Shown piece after piece: positions 44,812 through 54,221 of a stretch of 64,000 nt of DNA; the stretch's first letter is position 1; every line of letters begins with the position of its first letter. The position numbers and the translations under genes were made by a program. Source of the stretch: Polyangium sp. 6x1 (lineage in GTDB: Bacteria; Myxococcota_A; Polyangia; Polyangiales; Polyangiaceae). The stretch is taken from contig NZ_JARZHH010000019.1 of assembly GCF_029946515.1 (NCBI RefSeq), positions 62,001 to 126,000 on the forward strand, written 5' to 3'. The notes under the pieces are model-generated. The model ran no database searches. It was not told the origin of the DNA and was given only the letters and a program-made list of their open reading frames with translations.

Positions 44812-47800
44812 TTAGACCTGTTTCACCTGCCCGGTCGGGTCGATCGTGCCGATGACGAGGCCCTGCACGTAGATCTGCCGGATCCCCTTGGCCGCGAGCT
44901 CGGCGAGCACCTCCGCGGGCAAACCCTCCTCGAGGGCCGGCTCGAAGAGGAAATCCTCGGAGAAGTTGTGGTGCTGCGGCCGGTACGTTTGCGAAAAATG
45001 CCCCTTGAGCACGATGGGCGCCGCCGTGAGGCCCTCGATCTGCGTCTCCTCCCAGCGCAGGAGCGGCGCGGTGTATCCGGCGACGACGCCGGTCGGCGGC
45101 GCCGGCCAGTAATACTTCGTCACGATCTTCACGCCGCCGGCCTCGATCGTCCGCGTCTGCATCGACGATCCCACCGGGAGTGGCCCTTCGTCGGTGCATT
45201 CCGTGAGGCGAATGGCCTCGTCCCGAATGCGTTTCGCCGGATTGCCATCCCAGTCGACGTACGGGACCGGCGTCGCGTACTCCGCAGCGACATGGACCTC
45301 CATGTCGCGGAGCGCGAGAATGGGGCCCTCGGACGGCGAGAGCAGCGTGGGCACGGGGGTCGTGATGATCTCGAAGGTCCGCGCGTCCGCGCCGCTGCCC
45401 GACGTGAAAAGATCGACCGTCTGGTCCGCCTGGAACGTGTGCGCGGCGGAGGGCCACGTCCCCGGGCTCCCCGTGAGGGTCTCGACGCCATTGGGCGAGA
45501 GGTGCGCGAACGTCACGCCGTCATAAAAGGTCCCGGCCGCGAGGCTCGCCGCGTCGACGAACCCCATGCGCGCCCGGAGCGACGCGCGCGCTTTCAGCCG
45601 ATGGAGGGCGAAGACGTCGCTCTGCTCGCCCTGGTAGACACAGACCGCGCGTGGCTCGGGGACGAGGAAAGGCGTGAGCGAGGCTTTGTCGTCCGGCAGC
45701 GGTAGCTCGCGCACCTGCTTGATGAGCAGCGCACCGTCGGGTTTCATCTTCTTGTACTCGTAATCGAGCGCGAACGTCTGCTTGCCGGGATGGACCTCGG
45801 CGAACCGATCCGCCACCTTGCCGAGGAGCTCGCCGAGCTTCACGTAATCGCCCTCCCAGGTCATCACGTGGCCCCCGAGCGGCACGAGGCTCGATCCGGA
45901 GACGGTATCGAACATGGTGCCCCATTGGAATCGCAACCCGTGGACGACCTCGGGGAGCGCGCCGCCCTCGGGGTTCGTCACGCTGAGCGCGCCGACCTGC
46001 GAGACGATTTTCATGTCGTCGATCGGATCGCTGCGGCGCACGTTCGTGGCGACGCCGTTCGCGATCTCGTCGTCGTCCGGATAGGAGTAATGGACGAGCA
46101 CGCCCATGCCGACGTCGCTCTCGTTCACGCCGTAGAGCAGGCGCGCGATGAAGGCGTTGTCGTTGTAGAAGCTCGCGTACACCTTCTGGAGCGCGCGGAA
46201 CACGCCGCGCTCGCCGCTCTGGTTCGCGTCGCAATGGCTCGGGCCGGTGGTGTCCGCGTCGGTGTCGTCCGCGAGGCAGCCGCTCGCGCTGTCGTAGAGG
46301 CCCGCGCCCGTGAATGCGTCGCTGTCCTCGACGTTGGTCGAGCTGCGGAAGCGGATCTTGCGCGCCGGATCAAACGAGCCGAGCGCGGCGATGACCGCTT
46401 GCCGCTGGGCATCCGAGAAGGTCGCGTCGTCCTCGATCCGGGCGCGAATGGCGGCGAGATCGGCCTTGAGGGCGGCGAGGTTCGGCGGGTACTGGTAGCC
46501 AGCGAGCCGCTCGCCGATTTCCTGACGCAATGTCTTGCCGCCCGGCATGGTCTGGTCGAGGAAGCCGTCCCACAGGTCGAACGAGAGCGCGAGGGCCTCC
46601 TGCGAGTCGTTCGGAATCACGTCGCGGAGGAGCCCGTAATTGGCGGCCTTGCCGCCGAAATGAACGATGTCGGCCGGGCCGAGATCGTCGGTGCTCCGGG
46701 CGATCGCGCCGAGCGTCTGCTTGGGGGAAAATGCCAGGGGATCCGGCTTCTTCTGCGCGAGCAGCGCGTCACGATCGGCGGCCGTGAGCACGCCGTCCAC
46801 GTCGAAGAGCCCGGCGTCGCAGCGGACGTACCGGTTTTTCGCGCGCAGGATGATCTCCTTGCCGTCGAGGGTCTTGGCGTGCTCGCGCTCCGCCTCGCTC
46901 CCGAGGTACACGAACGGGATGCCGAACGAGGTCGCGAGGATGGCGGTGTGCGCATTGGGCGTCGACGGCGAGAGGGAGACGATCCCCGCGAGATAAGGCA
47001 GCTCCGCGGGGATCGCATCGGTGAGGAGGATGTCCTCCGATTTCAACGTCCCGTTCGTGTAGGCGGCCTCGATCTGATCGGTGGGCACGTAGCGGAGCTT
47101 GCCGAGCGCCCAGCCTGCGGAATAGCATTGACTGCCCCCGGTCCACCGCTCGACGCTGCTCACGGGGAAGCCCGCATTGGCGAAGAAGCTCTGGTTCTCC
47201 TGCGCCGAGGCGTTCTGCTCGTACGTGGGGAAATAAAACGGTTGCACGCTCCCCTCGGCCACGACGCTCTTTTTCACGAGATCGAGGACGACGCGCGCCA
47301 TCTCGGGGTCGTAGGCGTCCTGCCGGACGAGCTGGATGCCGTACTCCGGGAAGCGCGCCGGATCGGGCGGGATGAGCACGGCGCCGAGAATGGCCTTCTG
47401 GCCCTCGGCGTGCAGCGAGACGTCGTTGTATTCGGCGACCGACATGCCGAAGAACGGATCGAGGCGTTCGACCGCGAAGGGGGCGTGGAACGGGTACGGG
47501 TAGCTGTCCTGGAAATACACCTTCGTCGGGTCGTGCATCAGGACGGTGAACTTGACCCACCGGACGCCGCCATCGATGGTGTTGGCGTTGGGCTGCGAGA
47601 GGAAGGGTTCGTAGGGGTACGAGATCTGGTTTTTCCAGGTATCGGACGGGGTAATCGAAATGGGATAGGTATCGACGGGCCACTCGAACCCGCCGGTCCC
47701 GCCCTGGCCGCCGCCGCCTTGATCTCCGCCACCCTGGCCACCGCCGCCTTGGTCGCCGCCGCCTTGGTCGCCGCCGCCGGAGCCGGGGCTCGGTTGACCA

Positions 47801-47886
47801 CCGTCATCGCCACAGGCCCAGAGCGCCGAGGTGCTCGAGAGCGCGAGGAGCAAGATTGCGGCACGCCGCAAAACACTACGTTTCAT
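44812..47886 (-). CDS. Exported lipoprotein with PEP-utilizer and PPDK_N-type (dikinase) domains
   Basis: A 1024-residue protein from ATG 47886. Signal peptide LLLALSSTSALWAC (lipid Cys 25), then a QGGG/DQGGG-rich linker to about 62. Residues about 290-350 look like the swivelling phosphohistidine domain of dikinases: SPSTPNAHTAILATSFGIPF with His 313 in the place of the phospho-acceptor. Residues about 405 on match the ATP-grasp (PPDK_N) domain: FGGKAANYGLL (410-420), IRFRSSTNVEDSDAFTGAGL (511-530). The order His domain then ATP domain is that of plant glucan water dikinase and opposite to PPDK/PEP synthase. Such enzymes need ATP, so an exported copy is odd. The frame extends to 48405 but that hides the signal peptide. 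Confidence 0.8.
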   Translation of the reverse strand: MKRSVLRRAAILLLALSSTSALWACGDDGGQPSPGSGGGDQGGGDQGGGGQGGGDQGGGGQGGTGGFEWPVDTYPISITPSDTWKNQISYPYEPFLSQPNANTIDGGVRWVKFTVLMHDPTKVYFQDSYPYPFHAPFAVERLDPFFGMSVAEYNDVSLHAEGQKAILGAVLIPPDPARFPEYGIQLVRQDAYDPEMARVVLDLVKKSVVAEGSVQPFYFPTYEQNASAQENQSFFANAGFPVSSVERWTGGSQCYSAGWALGKLRYVPTDQIEAAYTNGTLKSEDILLTDAIPAELPYLAGIVSLSPSTPNAHTAILATSFGIPFVYLGSEAEREHAKTLDGKEIILRAKNRYVRCDAGLFDVDGVLTAADRDALLAQKKPDPLAFSPKQTLGAIARSTDDLGPADIVHFGGKAANYGLLRDVIPNDSQEALALSFDLWDGFLDQTMPGGKTLRQEIGERLAGYQYPPNLAALKADLAAIRARIEDDATFSDAQRQAVIAALGSFDPARKIRFRSSTNVEDSDAFTGAGLYDSASGCLADDTDADTTGPSHCDANQSGERGVFRALQKVYASFYNDNAFIARLLYGVNESDVGMGVLVHYSYPDDDEIANGVATNVRRSDPIDDMKIVSQVGALSVTNPEGGALPEVVHGLRFQWGTMFDTVSGSSLVPLGGHVMTWEGDYVKLGELLGKVADRFAEVHPGKQTFALDYEYKKMKPDGALLIKQVRELPLPDDKASLTPFLVPEPRAVCVYQGEQSDVFALHRLKARASLRARMGFVDAASLAAGTFYDGVTFAHLSPNGVETLTGSPGTWPSAAHTFQADQTVDLFTSGSGADARTFEIITTPVPTLLSPSEGPILALRDMEVHVAAEYATPVPYVDWDGNPAKRIRDEAIRLTECTDEGPLPVGSSMQTRTIEAGGVKIVTKYYWPAPPTGVVAGYTAPLLRWEETQIEGLTAAPIVLKGHFSQTYRPQHHNFSEDFLFEPALEEGLPAEVLAELAAKGIRQIYVQGLVIGTIDPTGQVKQV

Positions 47887-48106
47887 GCCGGGCGGATGAG
47901 CAACGGCCGTGCCCCGGAAAATCTCCGACGCGAGGGAGGCGACACGCGTCGGGAGGCGGGACACGGGCGCCAGGCGTGGCACAGGTTGGATCAGCGTGGA
48001 AATCCTGCTCGGACGGCGCAACCCCGCTGGCCTTGACCGTGCCTTGCCGCGGCCGCATCTCGATATCGATCGAATTCGTGATGCACGAAAGCAGGAGGTG
48101 TCGGTG

Positions 48107-48820
48107 ATGGATCGTGGAAATCGCCAGCGTCGGACATTTCTTCGATCCGCTGGATCTCTCGGCGCGGGCTTGCTCGTCGGGGGCTGCGCCGGTCCGTCCG
48201 CCTCGATCGCATCTCCGCACGTCCAGGGGCGAAAGGATGCCCAAGGCGAGCCGGAAGTGTCCCCGGCGGAGGACTTGATGCGCGAGCACGGCGTCCTGAG
48301 CCGCGTCCTGCTCGTGTACGACGAATCCGCGCGCCGCCTCGAATCGACGGAGGACATGCCCATGGACGTCCTCACGAGCGCGGCCGGGCTCCTGCGGCGC
48401 TTCATCGAGGACTATCACGAGAAGCTCGAAGAGGAGCACCTCTTCCCCCGATTCATGCAGGCGGGCAAGCTCGTCGAGCTCGTGAGCGTGCTCCGGAGCC
48501 AGCACGAGGAGGGGCGCCGCCTGACGGACGAGGTCCGGCGGCTCGCCACGTCGAAAGAGGTTGATCGCGGGAGGCTCGTGACGGTGCTGCGGCAGTTCGT
48601 CCGGATGTACCGGCCGCACGAGGCGCGCGAGGACACCGTGCTGTTCCCTGCATTCCGGTCGATCGTCTCGAAGGACGAGTACGAGGCGCTCGGCGAGGCC
48701 TTCGAGGACCGCGAACACGCGCTCTTCGGCGAACACGGCTTCGAGGACGCCGTCGCCGACGTGGCCAGGATGGAGCAAGCCCTCGGCATCCACGATCTGG
48801 CCATGTTCACGCCGCGCTGA
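48107..48820 (+). CDS. Tat-exported hemerythrin-domain protein
   Basis: A 237-residue protein from ATG 48107 with GGAGG at 48094-48098. The N terminus RRTFLRSAGSLGAGLLVGGC carries twin Arg and a lipobox, so Tat export and lipid modification are likely. The hemerythrin fold supplies the di-iron ligands: EDLMREHGVLSRV, DYHEKLEEEHLFPRF, LRSQHEEGRRL and PHEAREDTVLFPAF. Hemerythrins bind O2, NO or iron and may protect against oxidative stress. It is divergent from the dikinase-like lipoprotein gene, with 220 bases between them. Confidence 0.88.
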   Translation: MDRGNRQRRTFLRSAGSLGAGLLVGGCAGPSASIASPHVQGRKDAQGEPEVSPAEDLMREHGVLSRVLLVYDESARRLESTEDMPMDVLTSAAGLLRRFIEDYHEKLEEEHLFPRFMQAGKLVELVSVLRSQHEEGRRLTDEVRRLATSKEVDRGRLVTVLRQFVRMYRPHEAREDTVLFPAFRSIVSKDEYEALGEAFEDREHALFGEHGFEDAVADVARMEQALGIHDLAMFTPR

Positions 48821-48966
48821 GGCGGGAAAGCTCACCACGAGCATCCTGCACGACGAACGCACTTCACAATTGTTAACACGCGCCTCAAACGAGGTTTACT
48901 CGAATATGCTGCACTCTCCCTTTCTGCGCCGATGTCCAGGCTCGGCAGGCGACCCACAGGTCGCAA

Positions 48967-49881
48967 ATGGGAGGCCCCCTGACACGTCACGATCTGGAGC
49001 AGGAGTGCAAGGCGCTGCGGGCGCGTGTGGCGGAGCTCGAAGCGCGCCTCGAAAGGACGGTCCCCGACGAGGCGCCGCCTTCGGAAGGGCCCTTCCACAG
49101 GCTCGAGATGGCGCAGGTGCTCCGCGTTTTGCTCGATCACCTCGATATCGTCGTGTGGGCCGTCGATGCCCAGGGCACGTTCACCTTTCATGACGGCAAG
49201 GCGCTCGATCTGGTCGGGCACCAGCGGGGCCAGTTCCTCGGTCAAAACGTATTCGACGTTCTCGTAGGGGGCAGCCACGACGGCCTGAAAAAAGCGCTGT
49301 CCGGCGCACCCGCCCACGCGATTGTCGAAGCGCACGGCGTCGTCTGGGAAAGCTGGCATACCCCGATGCGTGACGCCGAGGGACGCGTGACGGGGGTCGT
49401 CACGCTCTCGTTGGACGTCACGGAATCCATGCGGACGAAGGCCGAGCTCATCGCCAAGCTCGCGCTCATCGAGCGGCAGCAGGACGTGATCCGGAACCTG
49501 GAGACGCCGATCATCCGGGTATGGGATCACGTGCTCACCGTCCCGATGTTCGGCGTCGTCGACAGCCGCCGCGCCGCGCGCGTGACGGAGGATCTGCTCG
49601 CCGCGGTGGCGCGGACGCAAGCGCGCTTCGCCATTCTCGATCTCACGGGCGTCGACGTGGTCGATACGGCGACCGCGGGCCATATCTTGAAGATTCTCGG
49701 CGCCGTTCGATTGCTCGGCGCCGAAGGGGTCATCACCGGGATCCGGCCGGTCGTCGCGCAGACGATGATCTCGCTCGGGCTCGATCTGTCGCACGTGCGC
49801 ACGCTCGCGACGCTCCGCGACGGCCTCGCCCTGGCCATCCGGAGCATCGGCGAGCGGGCTCGTTCCAGGTTCGACGATTGA
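48967..49881 (+). CDS. RsbR-like PAS-STAS protein
   Basis: A 304-residue protein. A coiled-coil start (LEQECKALRARVAELEARLE), a PAS domain about 45-165 (LLDHLDIVVWAVDAQGTFTF), and a C-terminal STAS domain about 185-295 with ILDLTGVDVVDTATAGHILK and GIRPVVAQTMISLGL. The two Thr-containing motifs match the phosphorylated Thr positions of RsbR in the Bacillus stressosome. No RsbS, RsbT or RsbX gene adjoins it, so the partners are elsewhere. Upstream 48821-48966 is AT-rich and probably contains the promoter. Confidence 0.88.
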   Translation: MGGPLTRHDLEQECKALRARVAELEARLERTVPDEAPPSEGPFHRLEMAQVLRVLLDHLDIVVWAVDAQGTFTFHDGKALDLVGHQRGQFLGQNVFDVLVGGSHDGLKKALSGAPAHAIVEAHGVVWESWHTPMRDAEGRVTGVVTLSLDVTESMRTKAELIAKLALIERQQDVIRNLETPIIRVWDHVLTVPMFGVVDSRRAARVTEDLLAAVARTQARFAILDLTGVDVVDTATAGHILKILGAVRLLGAEGVITGIRPVVAQTMISLGLDLSHVRTLATLRDGLALAIRSIGERARSRFDD

Positions 49882-49899
49882 AAGGTCGGGCGGAGCTGC

Positions 49900-52800
49900 T
49901 CAACCCGACGTTTGTTCCACCTCGGCCGGCGCCGCCTTCGGGCGCAGCTTCTCTTTGATGTCGTCGGCGACCCGATAAAACGCCGGCACCACGAGCAAGC
50001 TGAGCAGCGTCGACACCGTGAGCCCGCCGAGCACCACCACCGCCATCGGGCTCCGCGTCTCCGTGCCCGGCCCGATGCCAAGCACGGCCGGCACCGCGGC
50101 CATCATCGTCGCGATCGTGGTCATCAGGATCGGCCGCAGGCGCAGCGGGCCCGCCTTGCGCATGGCCTCGCGCGCGGACAAACCCTCGTGCTCGCGCAAT
50201 TGATTGGCGTATTCCACGAGGAGGATCGAGTTTTTCTTGACGATCCCCATGAGCAGGAGCACGCCGATCATGCTGAAGATGTTCAGCGTCTTGCCCGTGA
50301 TGAGCAGGCCGATCGCCGCCCCCGAGAGCGCGAGCGGCAGGATCGTCAGCACCGTGACGGGGTGCAGGAACGAATTGAACTGGCTCGCGAGCACCATGTA
50401 CGCGACGAGGATCCCGATCACGAGCGCGAATACGAGGCCGCCCGTGGTCTCGTCGAACTGCGACGCCTGCCCGCCGGCCACCGACCGATACCCGAGCGGC
50501 AGCGCTTTCGAGAGCTCTTGCACCTTGTTCATCGCCTCGATCTGCGAGTGCCCCGGCGCGACGTTCGCCGAGATCCGGATCGCGCGCTCCCGGTCGACGC
50601 GGTTGATCGATTGCAGCACCGCCGTCTCGTTCTGCGAGACGACGAGCGAGAGCGGGATCGTGGTTCCATTCTGCGCCCGCACGCGGATCTCGCCGAGGTC
50701 CTCGGGGCGCGAGCGTTGCGTGGCGAGCAGGCGCACGCGGATGTCGACGCGGCGGCCCCCGGTGGAGAACTTGCCGACGATGTTCCCGCCGACGAGCGCG
50801 CTCACCGTGTTCGCGAGATCGCTCACGGGGACGCCGAGATCCGTGGCGCGGCGGCGATCCGGCACGATCTGCACCTCGGGCGCGCCGATCTGGTAGTCGG
50901 TCGTCACGTCCGTCACGACGCCGCTCTTTTCGAGGTCGTTCTTGAGCTGCATCGCGGCCGTGACGAGCGTGTCCCAGTCCGCGCCGCGCACCGTGAAGTC
51001 GACGGGGTAGCCGCGCTGCGCGCCGAAGCTCTGCTGCGAGGGATCCTGCACCGACGCGCGGATGCCGGCGATCCCGCGCAAATCGCGGCGGATCTCGGCG
51101 GCGAGCTCCTGCGCCGAGAGCTTGCGTTCGCCCGGTGGGACGAGCGTCAAGCTCATCACACCGCGCGAGGCCGAGAGCGTGGTGAGCACGCGCGTGACCT
51201 CGGGCCGGGCCGCAAGCTTCTCCTCGGCGCGCTGCAAGAGCGGCGCGGCAGCCTGCACGCTGGTCCCGGTCTCCGTCTGGATGCGGACGTCGAGGCGGCT
51301 CTGATCCTGCGCAGGGACGAACTCGGTGCCGAGCCGCGGGACGACGAACCCCGTGGCGACGAAGAGCAGCGCCGCGCCGAGGAGGACCTTCCAGGGGTTC
51401 GCGAGCGCCTTGCCGAGCACACGGCCGTAGGCGCGCTCGAGCGCGGAGAAGGCTCGATCCATGGCCTTGCCGACGGCGCTCCGCCCCTCGCGCGAGGTGT
51501 CGAGGATCTGCGCGCAGCGAGCGGGCGCGAGCGTGATCGCCTCGAAGTACGAGAGCATCACGGCCACCGAGAGCGTCACGCCGAACTGGAAGAAGAAGCG
51601 GCCGATGACGCCGCCCATGAACACGACGGGGAGGAAGATCGCGATGACGGCGACCGTGGCCGCGAGCGCGGCGAACGTGATCTCCTTGGTGCCGTCGGCC
51701 GCGGCCTTCGCGCGCGCTTTGCCCATCTCGGCGTGCCGGTAGATGTTCTCCATGACCATCACGGCGTCGTCGACGACGAGCCCGACGGCGAGCGAGAGGC
51801 CGAGCAAGGTGAAGGTGTTCAGCGTGAAGCCGAGGAAGTAGACGACGGCCACCGTGCCGAGCAGCGACATCGGGATCGCCAGGATCACGTTGACGGTGCT
51901 GGAGAGCGAGCCGAGGAAGAGCCAGCAGACGAGCGCCGTGAGGACGAGCGCGAGGCCGAGCTCGATCTCGATCTCGTGCACGGACTCCTCGATGAACGTC
52001 GTCGTGTCGAAGAGGACCTCGACCTTCATCCCCTCGGGCAGGCTGCGCTGGATCTCCGCGACCTTCTCGCGCACCGCGCTCGCCACGGCGACGGCGTTCG
52101 TGCCGCGTTGCTTGAGCACGCCGAGCGCTTGCAGAGGGATGCCGTCGAGCCGCGCGACGGAGTTCACGTCCTCGAAGCCGTCCTCCACGACGGCGACGTC
52201 TTCGAGGTAGACCGGCGTGCCGTTCACGTGCCGCACGACGAGCTTGCGCAGCGCCTCGACGTCGAGCGCCTCGCCGAGGAGACGGACGTTGAGCTGTCGG
52301 CCGCCCGCTTCGAGCTGGCCGCCCGGGACCTCGACGTGCTCGCGGCGGATGCCGTCGATGACGTCGCTCGCGACGACGCCCTTCTCCGCGAGCCGGCTCG
52401 TGTCGAGCCAGATGCGGATGTTGCGATCGAGGTAGCCGTTCAGCGTGATCTGACCGACGCCCGGCACGGTCTGGAGTTTTTCCTGGACCTGGTAACGAGC
52501 GACGTCGGCGAGGAGCTGGCGCGAGAACGGGCCGGAGACGCCGACGGTGACGATCGGCGTGTCGTCGGGGTTCGACTTGGAGACGGTGGCCGCAGGCACG
52601 TCGCGCGGCAGCTGCCGCTGGGCCTGCGCGACCTTGGCCTGGACGTCCTGGAGCGCGAGGTCGACGTTGCGCGAGATGTCGAAGCTCGCCGTGATCCGCG
52701 CCGATCCCTGGCGCGCCTGGGACGAGATCTCCTTGACGCCCTCGACCTGCGCGAGGGCCTGTTCGAGCGGCTCGACGATCTCGCGCTCGACGGCCGAGGG

Positions 52801-52965
52801 CGACGCGCCGGGCCAGGAGAGGTTGACGCTGATGTTCGGGTAGTCGACGTCGGGGTACTGGCTGATGCCGATGCGCGTGGCCGCGACGATGCCGAAGAGG
52901 ATCGTGCACGCCATGAGCATCCAGGCGAAGACCGGGTTCTTGATGGAGATGTCGGTGAGGTTCAC
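49900..52965 (-). CDS. RND-family multidrug efflux permease (HAE1/AcrB type)
   Basis: A 1021-residue inner-membrane transporter starting at GTG 52965. It has the RND signatures NPVFAWMLMACTILFG in helix 1, FLGSLSSTVNVILAIPMSLLG and GLSLAVGLVVDDAVMVMENI with the Asp pair of the proton pathway in helix 4, and a second set in the C-terminal half (ILTILPLALSGAAIGLLI, LLLMGIVKKNSILLVEYA). The pump extrudes drugs, detergents or natural products with proton input. The GTGA overlap with the adaptor gene gives translational coupling. The C terminus QTSG is normal for length. Confidence 0.95.
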   Translation of the reverse strand: MNLTDISIKNPVFAWMLMACTILFGIVAATRIGISQYPDVDYPNISVNLSWPGASPSAVEREIVEPLEQALAQVEGVKEISSQARQGSARITASFDISRNVDLALQDVQAKVAQAQRQLPRDVPAATVSKSNPDDTPIVTVGVSGPFSRQLLADVARYQVQEKLQTVPGVGQITLNGYLDRNIRIWLDTSRLAEKGVVASDVIDGIRREHVEVPGGQLEAGGRQLNVRLLGEALDVEALRKLVVRHVNGTPVYLEDVAVVEDGFEDVNSVARLDGIPLQALGVLKQRGTNAVAVASAVREKVAEIQRSLPEGMKVEVLFDTTTFIEESVHEIEIELGLALVLTALVCWLFLGSLSSTVNVILAIPMSLLGTVAVVYFLGFTLNTFTLLGLSLAVGLVVDDAVMVMENIYRHAEMGKARAKAAADGTKEITFAALAATVAVIAIFLPVVFMGGVIGRFFFQFGVTLSVAVMLSYFEAITLAPARCAQILDTSREGRSAVGKAMDRAFSALERAYGRVLGKALANPWKVLLGAALLFVATGFVVPRLGTEFVPAQDQSRLDVRIQTETGTSVQAAAPLLQRAEEKLAARPEVTRVLTTLSASRGVMSLTLVPPGERKLSAQELAAEIRRDLRGIAGIRASVQDPSQQSFGAQRGYPVDFTVRGADWDTLVTAAMQLKNDLEKSGVVTDVTTDYQIGAPEVQIVPDRRRATDLGVPVSDLANTVSALVGGNIVGKFSTGGRRVDIRVRLLATQRSRPEDLGEIRVRAQNGTTIPLSLVVSQNETAVLQSINRVDRERAIRISANVAPGHSQIEAMNKVQELSKALPLGYRSVAGGQASQFDETTGGLVFALVIGILVAYMVLASQFNSFLHPVTVLTILPLALSGAAIGLLITGKTLNIFSMIGVLLLMGIVKKNSILLVEYANQLREHEGLSAREAMRKAGPLRLRPILMTTIATMMAAVPAVLGIGPGTETRSPMAVVVLGGLTVSTLLSLLVVPAFYRVADDIKEKLRPKAAPAEVEQTSG

Positions 52966-54221
52966 GGCCGCACCCCCGCGCTCGCCGAGCCCGTCGGCGC
53001 CGGCGGCGGGCTCGGCGCAGGCTCGCCCGACGCAGGATCGGCCGGGGGTTTTCCGTTCGAAGCCGGCGGTGCGGCGCTCGGCGCGGCGGCCGTGAGCAGC
53101 GCCTCGGGCGTGATGGTCGTGGGGCGGACCTTGGCGCCGTCGGTCAGCGCTTCGGCGCCACGCACGACGAGCACGTCGCCTGCGGCGAGGCCGGAGCGGA
53201 CCTCGACCCAGCCGTCCTGCGTGCTCATCCCGAGCGAGAGAACGCGCTCCTTGGCGGCGCCGTTCTCCACGACGTATGCGACGTAGCCGTGGTCGGTGGC
53301 GCGCGCCGCGAGCCGCGGGATCGTCACTGCCTCGCGCTGGCCGCCGATGTCGACGGTGACGTCGCAGAACGAGCCGGGGCGTAGCCAGTACTTGTGGCCC
53401 TCGTCGTTCACCTCGCCCGTGACCGCGACCATGTGCGTCGTGGGATCGGCGGCCGCCGCGATGAGCGTGATCTTCGCGGAGAACTTCCGCAGCGTCTCGC
53501 GCATCGTGAACGTCGCGGTCGTCCCGACCTTGAGGCGCGGCGCTTCGAGCGGCTCGACCTGGAAGCGCAAGAGAAGCGGCTCGCTCTGGAGGAGCGTGGC
53601 CATCACGTAGCCCGCTTGCACGTATTGCCCGGTCTCGACCGTGCGCGTCTGGATCGCGCCGGCCATGGGCGCGCGCACGGACGAGTCGCGCAGGTTGAGC
53701 TGCGCGCTGCGGAGGGCCTGGAACGCGATGTCGCGATCGGCCTTGGCCGTGAGGACCTTGCTCTTGTAGCTCTCGAGCTCCTCGCCCGGGATGAGGCCGG
53801 GGTTCATGCCGCTCGCGCCCTCGCGCCGCGCGACCATCGCCTCCATGTCGCGGACCGCGGCCTCGGTCTTGGCGAGCGCCGCCTTGGCGCCGTTCACCGC
53901 GAGCAGGTACCGCTCCGAGTCGATGACCACGAGGACGTCGCCCTTCTTGACCTCCTGGCCCTCCGTGAAAGCCACGCGGTCGACGACGCCCGCGACGCGG
54001 GCCGTGACCTGGACTCGCTCGAAGGCCTCGATCGTGCCCGGCGCGTTCACCGTGTAGATGACCTTCTTGGCCTCGACGGGCATGACGTCGGCGGCGAACG
54101 CGAGGCCGCCGCCCTCGCGGCCAGGCTTGGCGCCACCGGCCGCGCCGCCTTCGGTTTGCTTGCCTTTGCAGGCCACGGCGAGCGGCAAGCAAAGGATCAG
54201 GAGCACACGCGCGAGCTTCAT
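52962..54221 (-). CDS. RND efflux periplasmic adaptor (membrane fusion protein)
   Basis: A 419-residue lipoprotein from ATG 54221, with signal peptide LLILCLPLAVAC. The mature protein has barrel-sandwich and lipoyl-like strands (VNAPGTIEAFERVQVTARVAG, GQEVKKGDVLVVIDSERY), a helical hairpin (AVNGAKAALAKTEAAVRDME), a beta barrel (VRAPMAGAIQTRTVETGQYV), and a Pro/Ala-rich tail. It joins the inner-membrane pump to the TolC-like channel. It overlaps tolC by ATGA and the RND gene by GTGA, so the three are one operon. Confidence 0.94.
   Translation of the reverse strand: MKLARVLLILCLPLAVACKGKQTEGGAAGGAKPGREGGGLAFAADVMPVEAKKVIYTVNAPGTIEAFERVQVTARVAGVVDRVAFTEGQEVKKGDVLVVIDSERYLLAVNGAKAALAKTEAAVRDMEAMVARREGASGMNPGLIPGEELESYKSKVLTAKADRDIAFQALRSAQLNLRDSSVRAPMAGAIQTRTVETGQYVQAGYVMATLLQSEPLLLRFQVEPLEAPRLKVGTTATFTMRETLRKFSAKITLIAAAADPTTHMVAVTGEVNDEGHKYWLRPGSFCDVTVDIGGQREAVTIPRLAARATDHGYVAYVVENGAAKERVLSLGMSTQDGWVEVRSGLAAGDVLVVRGAEALTDGAKVRPTTITPEALLTAAAPSAAPPASNGKPPADPASGEPAPSPPPAPTGSASAGVRP

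Noticed and set aside
45790-48036. 748-codon plus-strand frame
   Set aside because: Antisense to the dikinase-like lipoprotein, which has signal peptide and domain motifs.
47887-48405. Upstream extension of the dikinase-like lipoprotein
   Set aside because: It would bury a good signal peptide and lies antisense to the hemerythrin gene.
49912-53286. 1124-codon plus-strand frame
   Set aside because: Antisense to the RND pump; no hydrophobic segments or motifs of its own.
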